Shown here in pieces: positions 1-7,631 of a DNA stretch of 13,944 bases. The notes beneath the pieces were generated by a model. The model had not been told where the DNA came from. It searched no databases and worked only from the letters and a program-made list of their open reading frames with translations. The position numbers and the translations under genes are program-made. Source of the stretch: an uncultured Aeromicrobium sp. (GTDB lineage: Bacteria; Actinomycetota; Actinomycetes; Propionibacteriales; Nocardioidaceae); assembly GCF_946221465.1 (NCBI RefSeq), contig NZ_CAMJVP010000065.1:1-13944 (forward strand). Reading direction: 5' to 3'. Every line of letters begins with the position of its first letter. Positions within the stretch are counted from its first letter, which is position 1.

Positions 1-861
1 CGCCGCACCGCCGCCAACGGGCATGATCGTGCGGGCATCGGGGTCGGCGGCGGCCGCGAGCGCCTCGCGAATCAGTCCGTCGGCGTCGTCGATGGCACGC
101 TTCACGCCGCTCTCCACGACGGGCTTGCCGACGAAACGCTGCCGGTCCTTGACACCGACGTCGGTAGCGAAGATGACGGCACCGGCACGTTCGATGATCT
201 GGGGCTCGAGACGCTTGCTGCCGGAGGAGCCCTGGGGCTCGACGTGCAGGTCGACGCCCGCCTGGCGTGCTGCACGTTCGAGAGACTCAGCCGCCATGTA
301 GGTGTGCGCGATGCCGGTCGGGCAGGAGGTCACGGCGACCAGCGGGACCGTGGCCGGCGACTCGACTGTGTCCTCGTTCGGCTCGTCGGGCTCGGCGGTC
401 GTCGACGGCAGCGCCGGAGCGACCGCTTCGCCGACGAGTGCGACGATCTCCTCCGGTGAGGTGGCCGAGCGCAGTGCCGCGGTGAACTCCGTGCGTACGA
501 GCGCACGAGCGAGCGCCGACAGCAGGGCGAGGTGGTCGGCGTCGCCGTCGGCGGGAGCCGCGATGAGGAACACGAGATCGGCGGGCCCGTCCGGAGCGCC
601 GAAATGCGCGGGCCTGCTCAACCGGGCGAAGGCCAAGGATGCCTCGCGTACGGCGGCGGATCGGCAGTGGGGGATGGCGATGCCGCCGGCAAGCCCGGTG
701 GCCGACTGGCCTTCGCGCTTGAGTGCATCGGCGGCGAGTCCGGCTGCGTCGGCGCGGCCGGCGTCCTCGACCCGCTGAGCGAGTGCCGTGATGACGGAAC
801 GCGAGTTGTCGCCCAGGTCGACATCGAGGGCGACGAGGTCCGAGACGATGAGGTCGGTCAT
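1..861 (-). CDS. fruA: PTS fructose transporter, IIA-IIB part (partial, runs off left edge)
   Basis: This is the first 287 codons of a membrane phosphotransferase permease that takes up fructose (or a related sugar) and phosphorylates it. The IIA domain covers about residues 1-145; its phospho-accepting histidine is H65 in GGIAIPHCR. An acidic, proline- and threonine-rich linker (about 148-170) leads to the IIB domain. Its phospho-cysteine is C180 in VAVTSCPTGIAHTYMAAE, a signature of the fructose family of IIB domains. The frame is still open at base 1, at MPVGGGA, where the linker to the membrane IIC domain would begin, so IIC lies outside the window. The ATG start has a GGAAAG-type ribosome binding site upstream. 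The gene is divergent from the enoyl-CoA hydratase gene. The domain family is certain; fructose as the exact substrate is inferred from family membership. Confidence 0.93.
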   Translation of the reverse strand, partial: MTDLIVSDLVALDVDLGDNSRSVITALAQRVEDAGRADAAGLAADALKREGQSATGLAGGIAIPHCRSAAVREASLAFARLSRPAHFGAPDGPADLVFLIAAPADGDADHLALLSALARALVRTEFTAALRSATSPEEIVALVGEAVAPALPSTTAEPDEPNEDTVESPATVPLVAVTSCPTGIAHTYMAAESLERAARQAGVDLHVEPQGSSGSKRLEPQIIERAGAVIFATDVGVKDRQRFVGKPVVESGVKRAIDDADGLIREALAAAADPDARTIMPVGGGAA

Positions 862-914
862 GACGTCTTCTTTCCGGAGCCACTTCCGTGGATATGTGTG
901 TGTTTTTGTGGCTT

Positions 915-942
915 CATGTGAGTTTGCGACCTGGCTCACGTG
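915..942. promoter_or_regulatory. Candidate operator: imperfect inverted repeat over the fruA promoter
   Basis: CATGTGAG (915-922) and CTCACGTG (935-942) are inverted copies of each other with one mismatch, separated by 12 bases. The half-site centres are 20 bases apart, about two helical turns. The repeat covers the -10 box and much of the spacer of the predicted fruA promoter, where a repressor would block RNA polymerase. I infer a dimeric regulator; none is encoded in the window, so its identity is unknown. Confidence 0.35.
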
Positions 943-950
943 CCTGTCAA
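921..950 (-). promoter_or_regulatory. Candidate sigma-70-type promoter of fruA
   Basis: On the minus strand a perfect TTGACA -35 box (plus-strand 945-950) is followed after 18 bases by CAAACT (921-926), a weak -10 box. Transcription would start near 914, leaving a leader of about 50 bases before the fruA ATG. The -35 is convincing; the -10 matches the consensus at only three of six positions. Confidence 0.5.
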
Positions 951-1023
951 CTCCTCCCGCGCGACCATGGCACGATGCGGGGAGACGCTCGCGGACGGTA
1001 GCCCTGGAGAAAGGAACGCGCTA

Positions 1024-1803
1024 GTGGGAGAGTACGCACGGCTCGAAGTGGCCGACGGTGTCGGCACACTTCGGCTCGACCGACCCAAGATGAACGCCCT
1101 CGACGCTCAGATGCAGCAGGAGATCATCGCGGCCGCACGGGAGGCGGACCGCCGTGAGGACGTCGCGGCCGTCGTGTTCTACGGCGGGGAGCGCGTCTTC
1201 GCGGCAGGGGCGGACATCAAGGAGATGGCCACCATGGGGTACCGCGAGATGCTCGTCCACGGCCAGCTGCTGCAGGAGTTCACCCGGGCGCTCGCCGCGA
1301 TCGGCAAGCCCACCGTCGCCGCGATCACCGGCTTCGCGCTCGGCGGCGGCTGCGAGATCGCGCTCGCCGCCGATGTGCGCTTCTGCGCCGAGGACGCCAG
1401 GCTCGGTCAGCCGGAGATCCTCCTGGGCATCATCCCCGGCGCCGGCGGCACCCAGCGCCTTGCTCGGCTCATCGGCCCCGCGAAGGCCAAGGAGCTCATC
1501 TACACGGGTCGTTTCGTCGAGGCCGAGGAAGCGCTGCGCATCGGCCTGGTCGACGCGCTTCACCCGGCCGACCGAGTCTACGAGGAGGCGGTGGCGTGGG
1601 CGCGCCAATTCGTCGAAGGTCCGGCACTCGCGTTGCGCGTTGCGAAGGACGTCATCGATCGCGGGCTCGAGACCGACCTGCAGACCGGGCTGGAGATCGA
1701 GCGGACCGGGTTCACCGGGCTGTTCGCGACCGACGATCAGAAGTCCGGCATGGCCTCGTTCATCGAGAACGGGCCGGGCAAAGCACGATTCAGCGGGCGG
1801 TGA
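1024..1803 (+). CDS. Enoyl-CoA hydratase (crotonase family)
   Basis: A cytosolic crotonase-fold enzyme, 259 residues, the usual length for the family. It is expected to add water across the 2,3-double bond of enoyl-CoA esters in beta-oxidation. The oxyanion-hole segments FAAGADIKEM (59-68) and ALGGGCEIALAAD (105-117) are intact. Both catalytic glutamates of the hydratase type are present: E111 in GGGCE and E131 in GQPEILLGIIPGAGGTQRL. This favours true hydratase activity over the isomerases or other crotonases that lack one of them. I chose the GTG at 1024 because AAAGGA (1010-1015) sits 8 bases upstream. The open frame extends back to an ATG at 940, but that extension has no ribosome binding site and overlaps the fruA promoter. 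It stands alone, 235 bases before etfB, which hints at a shared role in acyl-CoA oxidation. Chain-length preference cannot be read from the sequence. Confidence 0.93.
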   Translation: MGEYARLEVADGVGTLRLDRPKMNALDAQMQQEIIAAAREADRREDVAAVVFYGGERVFAAGADIKEMATMGYREMLVHGQLLQEFTRALAAIGKPTVAAITGFALGGGCEIALAADVRFCAEDARLGQPEILLGIIPGAGGTQRLARLIGPAKAKELIYTGRFVEAEEALRIGLVDALHPADRVYEEAVAWARQFVEGPALALRVAKDVIDRGLETDLQTGLEIERTGFTGLFATDDQKSGMASFIENGPGKARFSGR

Positions 1804-1896
1804 CGTTGATCGTCGCATTCGCCGTCGAGGCGTTCTCGTGACAGACCGCTCGCCGTCGTATGTGATCCGCGACACTGCGGCGAGCTCGGTGAGTTA

Positions 1897-1913
1897 GTTA
1901 ACCTGTGGGTAAC
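1897..1913. promoter_or_regulatory. Candidate operator upstream of etfBA (inverted repeat)
   Basis: GTTAACCTGTGGGTAAC is an inverted repeat with 7-base arms (six of seven pairs match) around a 3-base centre, in an AT-richer patch about 125 bases before the etfB start. TAACAT at 1910-1915 fits the TANNNT pattern of an actinobacterial -10 box, but no good -35 precedes it. It resembles TetR-type operators in size. The rest of the 1804-2038 gap holds nothing else I can support. Confidence 0.3.
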
Positions 1914-2026
1914 ATCGCTCGTGAAGCAAGGGTCGCCTCACCACGCGGGCTTCTCGCATGGCAAGGTGGATCCGACCAGTCGCCAGACTTCCGTGGGTCC
2001 CAGCCGGGCTCACGCCCCGATTTCAC

Positions 2027-2032
2027 AGGAGG
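2027..2032 (+). promoter_or_regulatory. Ribosome binding site that sets the etfB start
   Basis: AGGAGG lies 6 bases before the GTG at 2039 and decides that start over the in-frame ATG at 1958, which would add 27 residues lacking similarity to the ETF beta N-terminus (normally MKIVVxVKxVPD-like). Confidence 0.8.
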
Positions 2033-2038
2033 GTCCTC

Positions 2039-2818
2039 GTGACCAAGATCGTTGTCGCTGTGAAGTACGTGCCAGACGCCACGGCCGACCGCACGTTCGA
2101 AGCCGATAACACCGTCGACCGCGAGAACGTCGACGGGCTGTTGTCCGAACTCGACGAATACGCCGTCGAACAAGCTCTGCAGGTCGTCGAGGCCGGCGAG
2201 GGAGAAGTCACGGTGCTCACTGTCGGGCCCGCGGACGCCGCCGACGCCGTCCGCAAGGCGCTGCAGATGGGTGCCGACGCGGGGGTCCACGTCCAAGACG
2301 ACGCGATCGCGGGCTCTGATGTCTTCGCGACGTCGCTTGTGCTCGCCAAGGCCATCGAGAAGCTCGAGTACGACATGGTGTTCTTCGGCATGGCATCCAC
2401 CGACGGGGCGATGGGCGTCGTCCCCACGCTCGTGGCCGAGCGCCTGGGTCTGCCCGCCGTCACCTACGCATCGGAGGTCACCGTCGAGGGCGACACCGTC
2501 AAGATCCGTCGCGACAGCGATGCGGCCACGCAGGAGATCGAGGCCAGCGGCAAGGTCGTCGTCAGCGTCACGGACCAGACCGGTGAGGCCCGCTATCCCT
2601 CGTTCAAGGGGATCATGGCCGCCAAGAAGAAGCCGGTCGAGGAGTGGAGTCTGGCCGACTTGGGCGTTGATGCGAGCGAGGTCGGGCTGGGTAACGCCTG
2701 GACTAGGGTCGAGTCCTACACCCCGCGCCCGCCGCGCACGGCCGGCGAGATCATCACCGACGAGGGAGACGGCGGCGTCAAGCTCGTCGAGTTCCTCGCC
2801 TCCAAGAAGTTCGTGTGA
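2039..2818 (+). CDS. etfB: Electron transfer flavoprotein, beta subunit
   Basis: 259-residue small subunit of the ETF heterodimer, which carries electrons from acyl-CoA and other flavin dehydrogenases to the respiratory chain. The N-terminus TKIVVAVKYVPDATADR (2-18) is the typical opening of EtfB/FixA proteins. The stretch VFFGMASTDGAMG (114-126) matches the AMP-binding part of the fold. RYPSFKGIMAAKKKPVEEW (185-203) corresponds to the loop that docks partner dehydrogenases. Length is normal and no truncation is seen. It is followed after 15 bases by etfA, forming a two-gene operon. The start is GTG with a strong ribosome binding site. It resembles the housekeeping ETF type; nothing visible suggests a bifurcating Fix-type system, since no fixC or fixX neighbour is present. 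Confidence 0.96.
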   Translation: MTKIVVAVKYVPDATADRTFEADNTVDRENVDGLLSELDEYAVEQALQVVEAGEGEVTVLTVGPADAADAVRKALQMGADAGVHVQDDAIAGSDVFATSLVLAKAIEKLEYDMVFFGMASTDGAMGVVPTLVAERLGLPAVTYASEVTVEGDTVKIRRDSDAATQEIEASGKVVVSVTDQTGEARYPSFKGIMAAKKKPVEEWSLADLGVDASEVGLGNAWTRVESYTPRPPRTAGEIITDEGDGGVKLVEFLASKKFV

Positions 2819-2833
2819 GTAGGAGCCTGAATC

Positions 2834-3781
2834 ATGAGTGAAGTCCTCGTTCTCATCGACGCGCTCGACGGCAAGGTCACCAAGCCCTCGCTAGAGCTCC
2901 TCACCATTGCACGTCGCATCGGCGAGCCTTCCGCCGTCGTATTCGGCGCGGCCGACAACGCCGTCTTGGCCGAGTACGGCGCCGAGAAGATCTACATCTT
3001 CGACGACACCGTCTACAGCGAGTACCTCGTCGCCCCCAAGGCCGACGCTCTGACGCAGCTGGTCAGGGACAAGGCTCCGGCTGCCGTCCTGGTTCCCTCC
3101 ACCACCGAGGGCAAGGAGGTCGCCGCTCGCGTGGCGCTGCGCACCGAGTCCGGTCTGATCGTCGACGCCGTAGACGTCACCGTCGACGGCGGCACGATCA
3201 CCACCACGCAGTCGGTGTTCGCCGGCAACTTCACGGTCGCCGCCCAGGTCACCAAGGGCACGCCGATCGTCGCGGTCAAGCCGAACTCGGCCGCGCCCGA
3301 GCAGGCCGCCGGTGCCGGTACCGTCGAGACGGTCGCCGCTGAGGTCGCCGAGGCGTCCACGACCGCCAGGATCACGTCGAGCAAGCCCAAGGAGACCTCG
3401 GGACGTCCCGAACTCACCGAGGCCGCGATCGTCGTCGCCGGCGGACGTGGCACCGGTGGCGACTTCTCCCATGTCGAGGCCCTGGCCGACGCCCTCGGCG
3501 CTGCTGTGGGTGCCTCGCGTGCCGCGGTGGACTCGGGCTGGTATCCCCACACCTTCCAGGTGGGTCAAACCGGCAAGACCGTCTCTCCGCAGCTCTACAT
3601 CGCGTGCGGCATCTCCGGTGCGATCCAGCATCGGGCCGGCATGCAGACATCCAAGACGATCGTCGAGGTCAACAAGGACGAGGAAGCACCGATCTTCGAA
3701 CTCGTCGACTTCGGTGTCGTCGGCGATCTCAAGCAGGTCCTACCGCAGGCCACCGAGGAGATCAAGAAGCGCAAGGGCTGA
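2834..3781 (+). CDS. etfA: Electron transfer flavoprotein, alpha subunit
   Basis: 315-residue large subunit of ETF, which holds the redox-active FAD. The N-terminal nucleotide-binding-like domain spans about 1-185 and the FAD domain about 194-312. FAD-binding signatures are clear: GGRGTGG (203-209), SRAAVDSGW (228-236), [19 protein letters not shown] (245-263) and IQH (264-266). The conserved C-terminal block [17 protein letters not shown] (283-299) is also present. In the family signature after IQH the usual IVAIN/IVAVN reads IVEVN (276-280), with a glutamate at 278, a small departure from consensus. AGGAG (2821-2825) lies 8 bases before the ATG. It is co-transcribed with etfB and ends just before a strong hairpin. 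Confidence 0.96.
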   Translation: MSEVLVLIDALDGKVTKPSLELLTIARRIGEPSAVVFGAADNAVLAEYGAEKIYIFDDTVYSEYLVAPKADALTQLVRDKAPAAVLVPSTTEGKEVAARVALRTESGLIVDAVDVTVDGGTITTTQSVFAGNFTVAAQVTKGTPIVAVKPNSAAPEQAAGAGTVETVAAEVAEASTTARITSSKPKETSGRPELTEAAIVVAGGRGTGGDFSHVEALADALGAAVGASRAAVDSGWYPHTFQVGQTGKTVSPQLYIACGISGAIQHRAGMQTSKTIVEVNKDEEAPIFELVDFGVVGDLKQVLPQATEEIKKRKG

Positions 3782-3797
3782 GCGTCCTGACCCTACC

Positions 3798-3828
3798 GAA
3801 GGCCCCCGGTCGCAGACCGGGGGCCTTC
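3798..3828 (+). terminator. Intrinsic terminator-like hairpin after etfA
   Basis: GAAGGCCCCCGGT (3798-3810) and ACCGGGGGCCTTC (3816-3828) form a perfect 13-bp stem with a 5-base loop, 16 bases after the etfA stop codon. There is no clear T-run after it, as is common for actinobacterial terminators. It probably ends the etfBA transcript. Confidence 0.75.
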
Positions 3829-3880
3829 GCTCCGTCCATGGCCCCTTCGAACCGTTCCTCATGGCTCATCGGTTCGGTAA

Positions 3881-3896
3881 CACTTTGATTAAGGTG
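3881..3896. promoter_or_regulatory. Candidate operator upstream of the peptide transporter operon
   Basis: CACTTTGATTAAGGTG is an imperfect 16-bp palindrome (12 of 16 positions symmetrical) in the 200-base gap between etfA and the binding-protein gene. The gap must carry the transporter promoter, but I could not assign a convincing -35/-10 pair. A second small hairpin, CACCC-GTCTC-GGGTG at 3916-3930, lies in the leader. Evidence is symmetry and position only. Confidence 0.25.
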
Positions 3897-3982
3897 GCCA
3901 TCCGCTCTGTCGGAGCACCCGTCTCGGGTGATAGCAATGAGGATGCGCCTGATCTGGCGTATCCATGTACAGGAGGAAACCC

Positions 3983-5599
3983 ATGCGACTCACTCGGCGG
4001 ACACGCCTGGCGGGCATCGCGCTGGTCGCCGCCGGCAGCCTGACCCTGGCTGCCTGCGGCGGTGGAGACGGTGGCGGCGACAGCGCTGACAACGTCATCA
4101 CAGCGAACAGCATCGAGCCCCAGAACCCCCTCGTGCCGAGCAACACGAACGAGGTCGGCGGCGGCAATATCGTCGATCTCATCTTTGCCGGCCTCGTGTC
4201 GTACACGACCGACGGTGAGACAGAGATGGAGGTCGCCGAGTCGATCGAGTCCGAAGACAGCATCACCTGGACGGTCACGCTCAAGGACGGGTGGACGTTC
4301 TCCGACGGCAGCCCTGTCACGGCCAACTCGTTCGTCGACGCGTGGAACTACGGAGCCAACCCCGAGAATGCTCAACTCGGCGCGTACTTCTACTACCCGA
4401 TCGAGGGCACGTCGGCCGACGGCACGATCGAGGGCGGGGGCGACACCATCTCGGGCCTCGAGGTCGTCGACGACCTGACCTTCACGGTCACGCTCAAGAA
4501 CCCCGAGTCCGACTTCCCCGGCCGCCTGGGCTACTCGGCGTACTTCCCGCTTCCGGAGGTCGCATTCGATGACATGGAGGCATTCGGCGAGCAGCCGGTC
4601 AGCAACGGCCCCTACATCCTCGAGTCGTGGGATCACGACGTCGAGGCGGTGCTCGTGCCGAACGAGGACTACGACGGTAACCGCAAGGCACAGAACGACG
4701 GTGTCACTTACAAGTTCTACCAGGATCCCGACGCCGCGTACACCGACGTGCAATCGGGCAACCTCGACGTCCTCGACCAGGTGCCGCCGAGCGCGCTGAC
4801 CACGTACGAGACCGACGATTCGGTGCAGGCGTTCTCGCAGCCCGGTTCGGTCAACGCGACCATCACCATCCCGTCCTCGCTGCCGCACTTCGCCGAGAAC
4901 GAGGAGGGCAAGCTGCGCCGCCAGGCCCTGTCGATGGCCATCGATCGTGAGGAGATCACCTCGAAGATCTTCGACGGTTCGCGGACGCCGGCCAAGGACT
5001 TCAGCTCGCCGCTGATGCCCGGTTACACCGAGGACATCGAGGGCAACGAGGTTCTCGAGTTCGACCTCGAGACCGCGAAGGACCTCTGGGCCCAGGCGGA
5101 GGCCATCAGCCCGTTCCAGGGCACGTTCGAGCTGTCGTACAACGCCGACGGTGCGGGCAACAAGGAGTGGGTCGAGGCGGTCGTCAACCAGTGGCGCACC
5201 AACCTCGAGATCGACGCGGAGCCCAAGGCCTTCCCGACCTTCGCCGAGCTTCGCGAACTCGTCACCAACCGCACGATCGGCACGGCCTTCCGTACCGGCT
5301 GGCAGCCCGACTACCCGTCGATCTACAACTACCTCGGCCCCGTCTTCGGCACGGGTGCCGGGTCGAACGACGGCGACTACAGCAACCCCGAGTTCGACCA
5401 GCTGCTGGTCGAGGCGTCGAGCGCTCAGGACGACGAGGAGCGCTATCAGGCGCTCGCCGACGCGCAGGCGATCCTCATGGAGGACCTGCCCGCGATTCCG
5501 CTGTGGAACAACAACATCTCCGCCGCGGCCGCAGAGGGTGTCAACAACGTGGAGTTCAACTGGCAGAACAAGCCGGAACTCCATCGCGTCACCAAGTAG
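3983..5599 (+). CDS. ABC transporter peptide-binding lipoprotein (family 5, OppA/DppA-like)
   Basis: 538-residue extracellular solute-binding lipoprotein that would capture oligopeptides or dipeptides and deliver them to the permeases encoded downstream. The start has a basic n-region (RLTRRTR), a hydrophobic core and the lipobox LAAC, with C25 as lipid-anchored cysteine, followed by a flexible glycine-rich stretch. Family 5 hallmarks are present: WTVTLKDGWTFSDGSPVTA (97-115) and VDAWNY (about 119-124). The C-terminal LPAIPLWNNN segment is also typical. I chose the ATG at 3983 because AGGAGG (3971-3976) is correctly spaced; an in-frame ATG at 3965 lies upstream of that site. The mature protein is rich in Asp, Glu and Asn. 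Family 5 proteins can also bind nickel, sugars or opines, so peptide is the best guess rather than proven. A strong hairpin separates it from the permease genes. Confidence 0.93.
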   Translation: MRLTRRTRLAGIALVAAGSLTLAACGGGDGGGDSADNVITANSIEPQNPLVPSNTNEVGGGNIVDLIFAGLVSYTTDGETEMEVAESIESEDSITWTVTLKDGWTFSDGSPVTANSFVDAWNYGANPENAQLGAYFYYPIEGTSADGTIEGGGDTISGLEVVDDLTFTVTLKNPESDFPGRLGYSAYFPLPEVAFDDMEAFGEQPVSNGPYILESWDHDVEAVLVPNEDYDGNRKAQNDGVTYKFYQDPDAAYTDVQSGNLDVLDQVPPSALTTYETDDSVQAFSQPGSVNATITIPSSLPHFAENEEGKLRRQALSMAIDREEITSKIFDGSRTPAKDFSSPLMPGYTEDIEGNEVLEFDLETAKDLWAQAEAISPFQGTFELSYNADGAGNKEWVEAVVNQWRTNLEIDAEPKAFPTFAELRELVTNRTIGTAFRTGWQPDYPSIYNYLGPVFGTGAGSNDGDYSNPEFDQLLVEASSAQDDEERYQALADAQAILMEDLPAIPLWNNNISAAAAEGVNNVEFNWQNKPELHRVTK

Positions 5600-5610
5600 T
5601 CACCAGTGTG

Positions 5611-5642
5611 GTGGGGCGGCACCTCTCGGGGTGCCGCCCCAC
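5611..5642 (+). terminator. Hairpin between the binding-protein and permease genes
   Basis: GTGGGGCGGCACC (5611-5623) and GGTGCCGCCCCAC (5630-5642) form a perfect 13-bp GC-rich stem with a 6-base loop, 11 bases after the binding-protein stop. No T-run follows. Within an otherwise co-directional operon it probably acts as a partial terminator or as a 3' stabiliser of the binding-protein message. Confidence 0.65.
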
Positions 5643-5696
5643 CCGCGCGTGAACCCACCCTGCCCCCGCGTGCCGGTGCGACCCACCGCAGGGGAG

Positions 5697-5715
5697 TAGA
5701 TTGATCCCTCGATCA
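5697..5715 (+). promoter_or_regulatory. Possible internal promoter/operator before the permease genes
   Basis: TAGATT (5697-5702) fits the TANNNT -10 pattern and is directly followed by the perfect inverted repeat TGATC-CCTC-GATCA (5702-5715), which abuts the AGGAGG ribosome binding site (5715-5720). No recognisable -35 box precedes it. Its position just after the intra-operon hairpin would suit a secondary promoter. Weak evidence. Confidence 0.25.
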
Positions 5716-5728
5716 GGAGGTCCTGCCC

Positions 5729-6655
5729 ATGTGGTGGTATGTCGGCAAACGCCTGCTGCAGGCGATTCCCGTGGTGTTGGGCGCCACGCTGCTCATCTAT
5801 GCGATGGTGTTCCTGCAGCCGGGTGATCCCATCTTGGCCCTGTTCGGAGAGAAGCCGGTCTCCGAGTCGGTCAGGGCACAGCTGGAGGCGCAGTACAACC
5901 TCGACAAGCCGTTCATCGTGCAGTGGCTGCTCTTCCTCGGTGGCGCCGTCACGGGCGACTTCGGCATCTCGTACTCCGGCCAGCCTGTCGCCGATCTCAT
6001 CGGCCGCGCCTTCCCGGTCACGCTCAAGCTCGCGCTCATGGCACTGGTGATCGAGGCCGTGCTCGGCATCATCGCCGGCTTCTACGCCGGACTGCGCCGC
6101 GGCAAGCTCTTCGACTCCACGATGCTGGTCGTCTCGCTGCTCGTCATCGCGGTCCCGATCTTCGTCCTCGGCTTCATGCTGCAACTGGTGTTCGGGGTGC
6201 AGTTGCAATGGGCCCCGGCGACGGTGGGCGGCGACGCCTCCTTCAGCCGACTCATCCTCCCGGCCACGGTGCTCGGCCTCGTGTCCTTCGCCTACGTGCT
6301 GCGGTTGACGCGCACCTCGGTCATCGAGAACCTCAACGCCGATCACGTGCGCACCGCCCGGGCCAAGGGCCTGAGCGAGAGGGAGGTCAATCGCAAGCAT
6401 GTGCTGCGCAACTCGCTGATCCCCGTCGTCACCTTCCTCGGTGCCGATCTCGGCACTCTCATGGCCGGCGCGATCGTGACCGAGGGCATCTTCAACATTC
6501 CCGGCATCGGCAACCTCGCCTATCAGGCCGTGCTTCGCGGCGAGGGACCGACCGTGGTCTCGGTGGTCACCGTCATGGTGCTCGTCTACGTCGTCATGAG
6601 CCTGCTCGTCGACCTGCTGTACGCCGCTCTCGACCCGAGGATTCGTTATGCGTGA
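5729..6655 (+). CDS. Peptide-type ABC transporter permease (DppB/OppB-like)
   Basis: 308-residue inner-membrane permease, first half of the transport channel. About six membrane segments are visible, near residues 9-29, 100-122, 131-158, 175-195, 233-255 and 277-299. The N-terminus MWWYVGKRLLQAIPVVLGAT is typical of DppB proteins. The EAA loop that contacts the ATPases is RTARAKGLSEREVNRKH (208-224), ending in NSLIPVV. The conserved GAIVTEGIFNIPGIGNL (247-263) and the DPRIRYA C-terminus (302-308) are also present. AGGAGG (5715-5720) lies 8 bases before the ATG. The gene overlaps the next permease gene by 8 bases, indicating coupled translation. Confidence 0.95.
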   Translation: MWWYVGKRLLQAIPVVLGATLLIYAMVFLQPGDPILALFGEKPVSESVRAQLEAQYNLDKPFIVQWLLFLGGAVTGDFGISYSGQPVADLIGRAFPVTLKLALMALVIEAVLGIIAGFYAGLRRGKLFDSTMLVVSLLVIAVPIFVLGFMLQLVFGVQLQWAPATVGGDASFSRLILPATVLGLVSFAYVLRLTRTSVIENLNADHVRTARAKGLSEREVNRKHVLRNSLIPVVTFLGADLGTLMAGAIVTEGIFNIPGIGNLAYQAVLRGEGPTVVSVVTVMVLVYVVMSLLVDLLYAALDPRIRYA

Positions 6656-7631
6656 CAGTGACATGACTCCTTTGCCTGGTCAGACCCTCTACGTCGCCCC
6701 CGCGGCCGAGACGCCGCTGGAGGAGACTGGAACGGTCGACACGAGCGCGCCGCCGGAGGGCCAGTGGAAGGAGGCCTGGAAGCAACTGCGGACCAACTGG
6801 ATCTTCTGGGTCTCGACGATACTGCTGCTCGTCATCTTCGTCGTCGTGCTCTTCCCGGGACTCTTCACCGACATCGACCCGCGGGAGCCCCAGCTGTCGC
6901 GCAGCCTCGAGGGTCCATCCGCGGGTCACTGGTTCGGCTTCGACCGCCAGGGTTACGACGTCTTCTCCCGCGTTGTCTACGGTGCACGGGCTTCCGTGGT
7001 GGTGGGCATCTTGACGATGTTGTTCGTGACGATCGTCGGCCTGCTGGCTGGAGCCGTGGCGGGGTTCTACGGCACGTGGGTCGACGCGATCATCTCCCGC
7101 GTCGCCGACGTGTTCTTCGCCATCCCGCTGATCCTGGGCGCGATCGTGCTGCTCTCGACGCTCAACAACGTGTGGTCGAACCGCGGCTACTGGGGCGGCG
7201 TCCTCGCTGTCGTGCTTGTGCTCTCGGTGTTCGGCTGGCCCCAGATGGCCCGCATCGCTCGCGGGGCGGTGCTGGAGATCAAGACGCTGGAGTTCATCGA
7301 CGCCGCGAGGGCCATCGGCGCCACCCGACGCAGCAATCTGTGGCGTCACGTGATCCCCAATTCGCTGGCCCCCGTCATCGTCACGGCGACCGTCTCCCTC
7401 GGCGTCTACATCGTCGCGGAAGCCACGCTGTCCTTCCTCGGCATCGGACTGCCGCCGAGTGTGGTCTCGTGGGGCAACGACATCTCCGCCGCTCAAAGTC
7501 AGGTGCGTTCGGGTCAGAACCTGCACGTCCTGTTTTTCCCCGCCGGTGCTCTCGCGATCACCGTGCTGAGCTTCATGATGCTCGGTGACGCCGTGCGCGA
7601 TGCCCTCGATCCGAAGGCCAGGAAGTCATGA
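6648..7631 (+). CDS. Peptide-type ABC transporter permease (DppC/OppC-like)
   Basis: 327-residue inner-membrane permease, partner of the upstream DppB-like protein. A cytoplasmic N-terminal tail of about 50 residues precedes the first membrane segment (about 51-70), matching the OppC N-terminal domain, followed by HWFGFDRQGYDVFSR (94-108), a family hallmark. The EAA loop is FIDAARAIGATRRSNLWRH (216-234) with IPNSLAPVI after it. EATLSFLGIGLPPSVVSWG (258-276) is also diagnostic. The ATG at 6648 overlaps the end of the upstream gene and has GAGGA just before it; an in-frame ATG at 6663 is a possible alternative start that would remove five residues. Its stop overlaps the ATPase gene start (ATGA), so the three genes are translationally coupled. 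Confidence 0.95.
   Translation: MRDSDMTPLPGQTLYVAPAAETPLEETGTVDTSAPPEGQWKEAWKQLRTNWIFWVSTILLLVIFVVVLFPGLFTDIDPREPQLSRSLEGPSAGHWFGFDRQGYDVFSRVVYGARASVVVGILTMLFVTIVGLLAGAVAGFYGTWVDAIISRVADVFFAIPLILGAIVLLSTLNNVWSNRGYWGGVLAVVLVLSVFGWPQMARIARGAVLEIKTLEFIDAARAIGATRRSNLWRHVIPNSLAPVIVTATVSLGVYIVAEATLSFLGIGLPPSVVSWGNDISAAQSQVRSGQNLHVLFFPAGALAITVLSFMMLGDAVRDALDPKARKS

Noticed and set aside
940..1023. 28-residue N-terminal extension of the enoyl-CoA hydratase from ATG 940
   Set aside because: No ribosome binding site precedes it, the family normally starts near the GTG at 1024, and the extension overlaps the fruA promoter.
3866..5584. 572-codon open frame on the minus strand opposite the peptide-binding lipoprotein gene
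   Set aside because: It is antisense to a well-supported lipoprotein gene and its translation is Val/Arg/Asp/Leu-rich without any domain, as expected from high third-position GC in the real gene.
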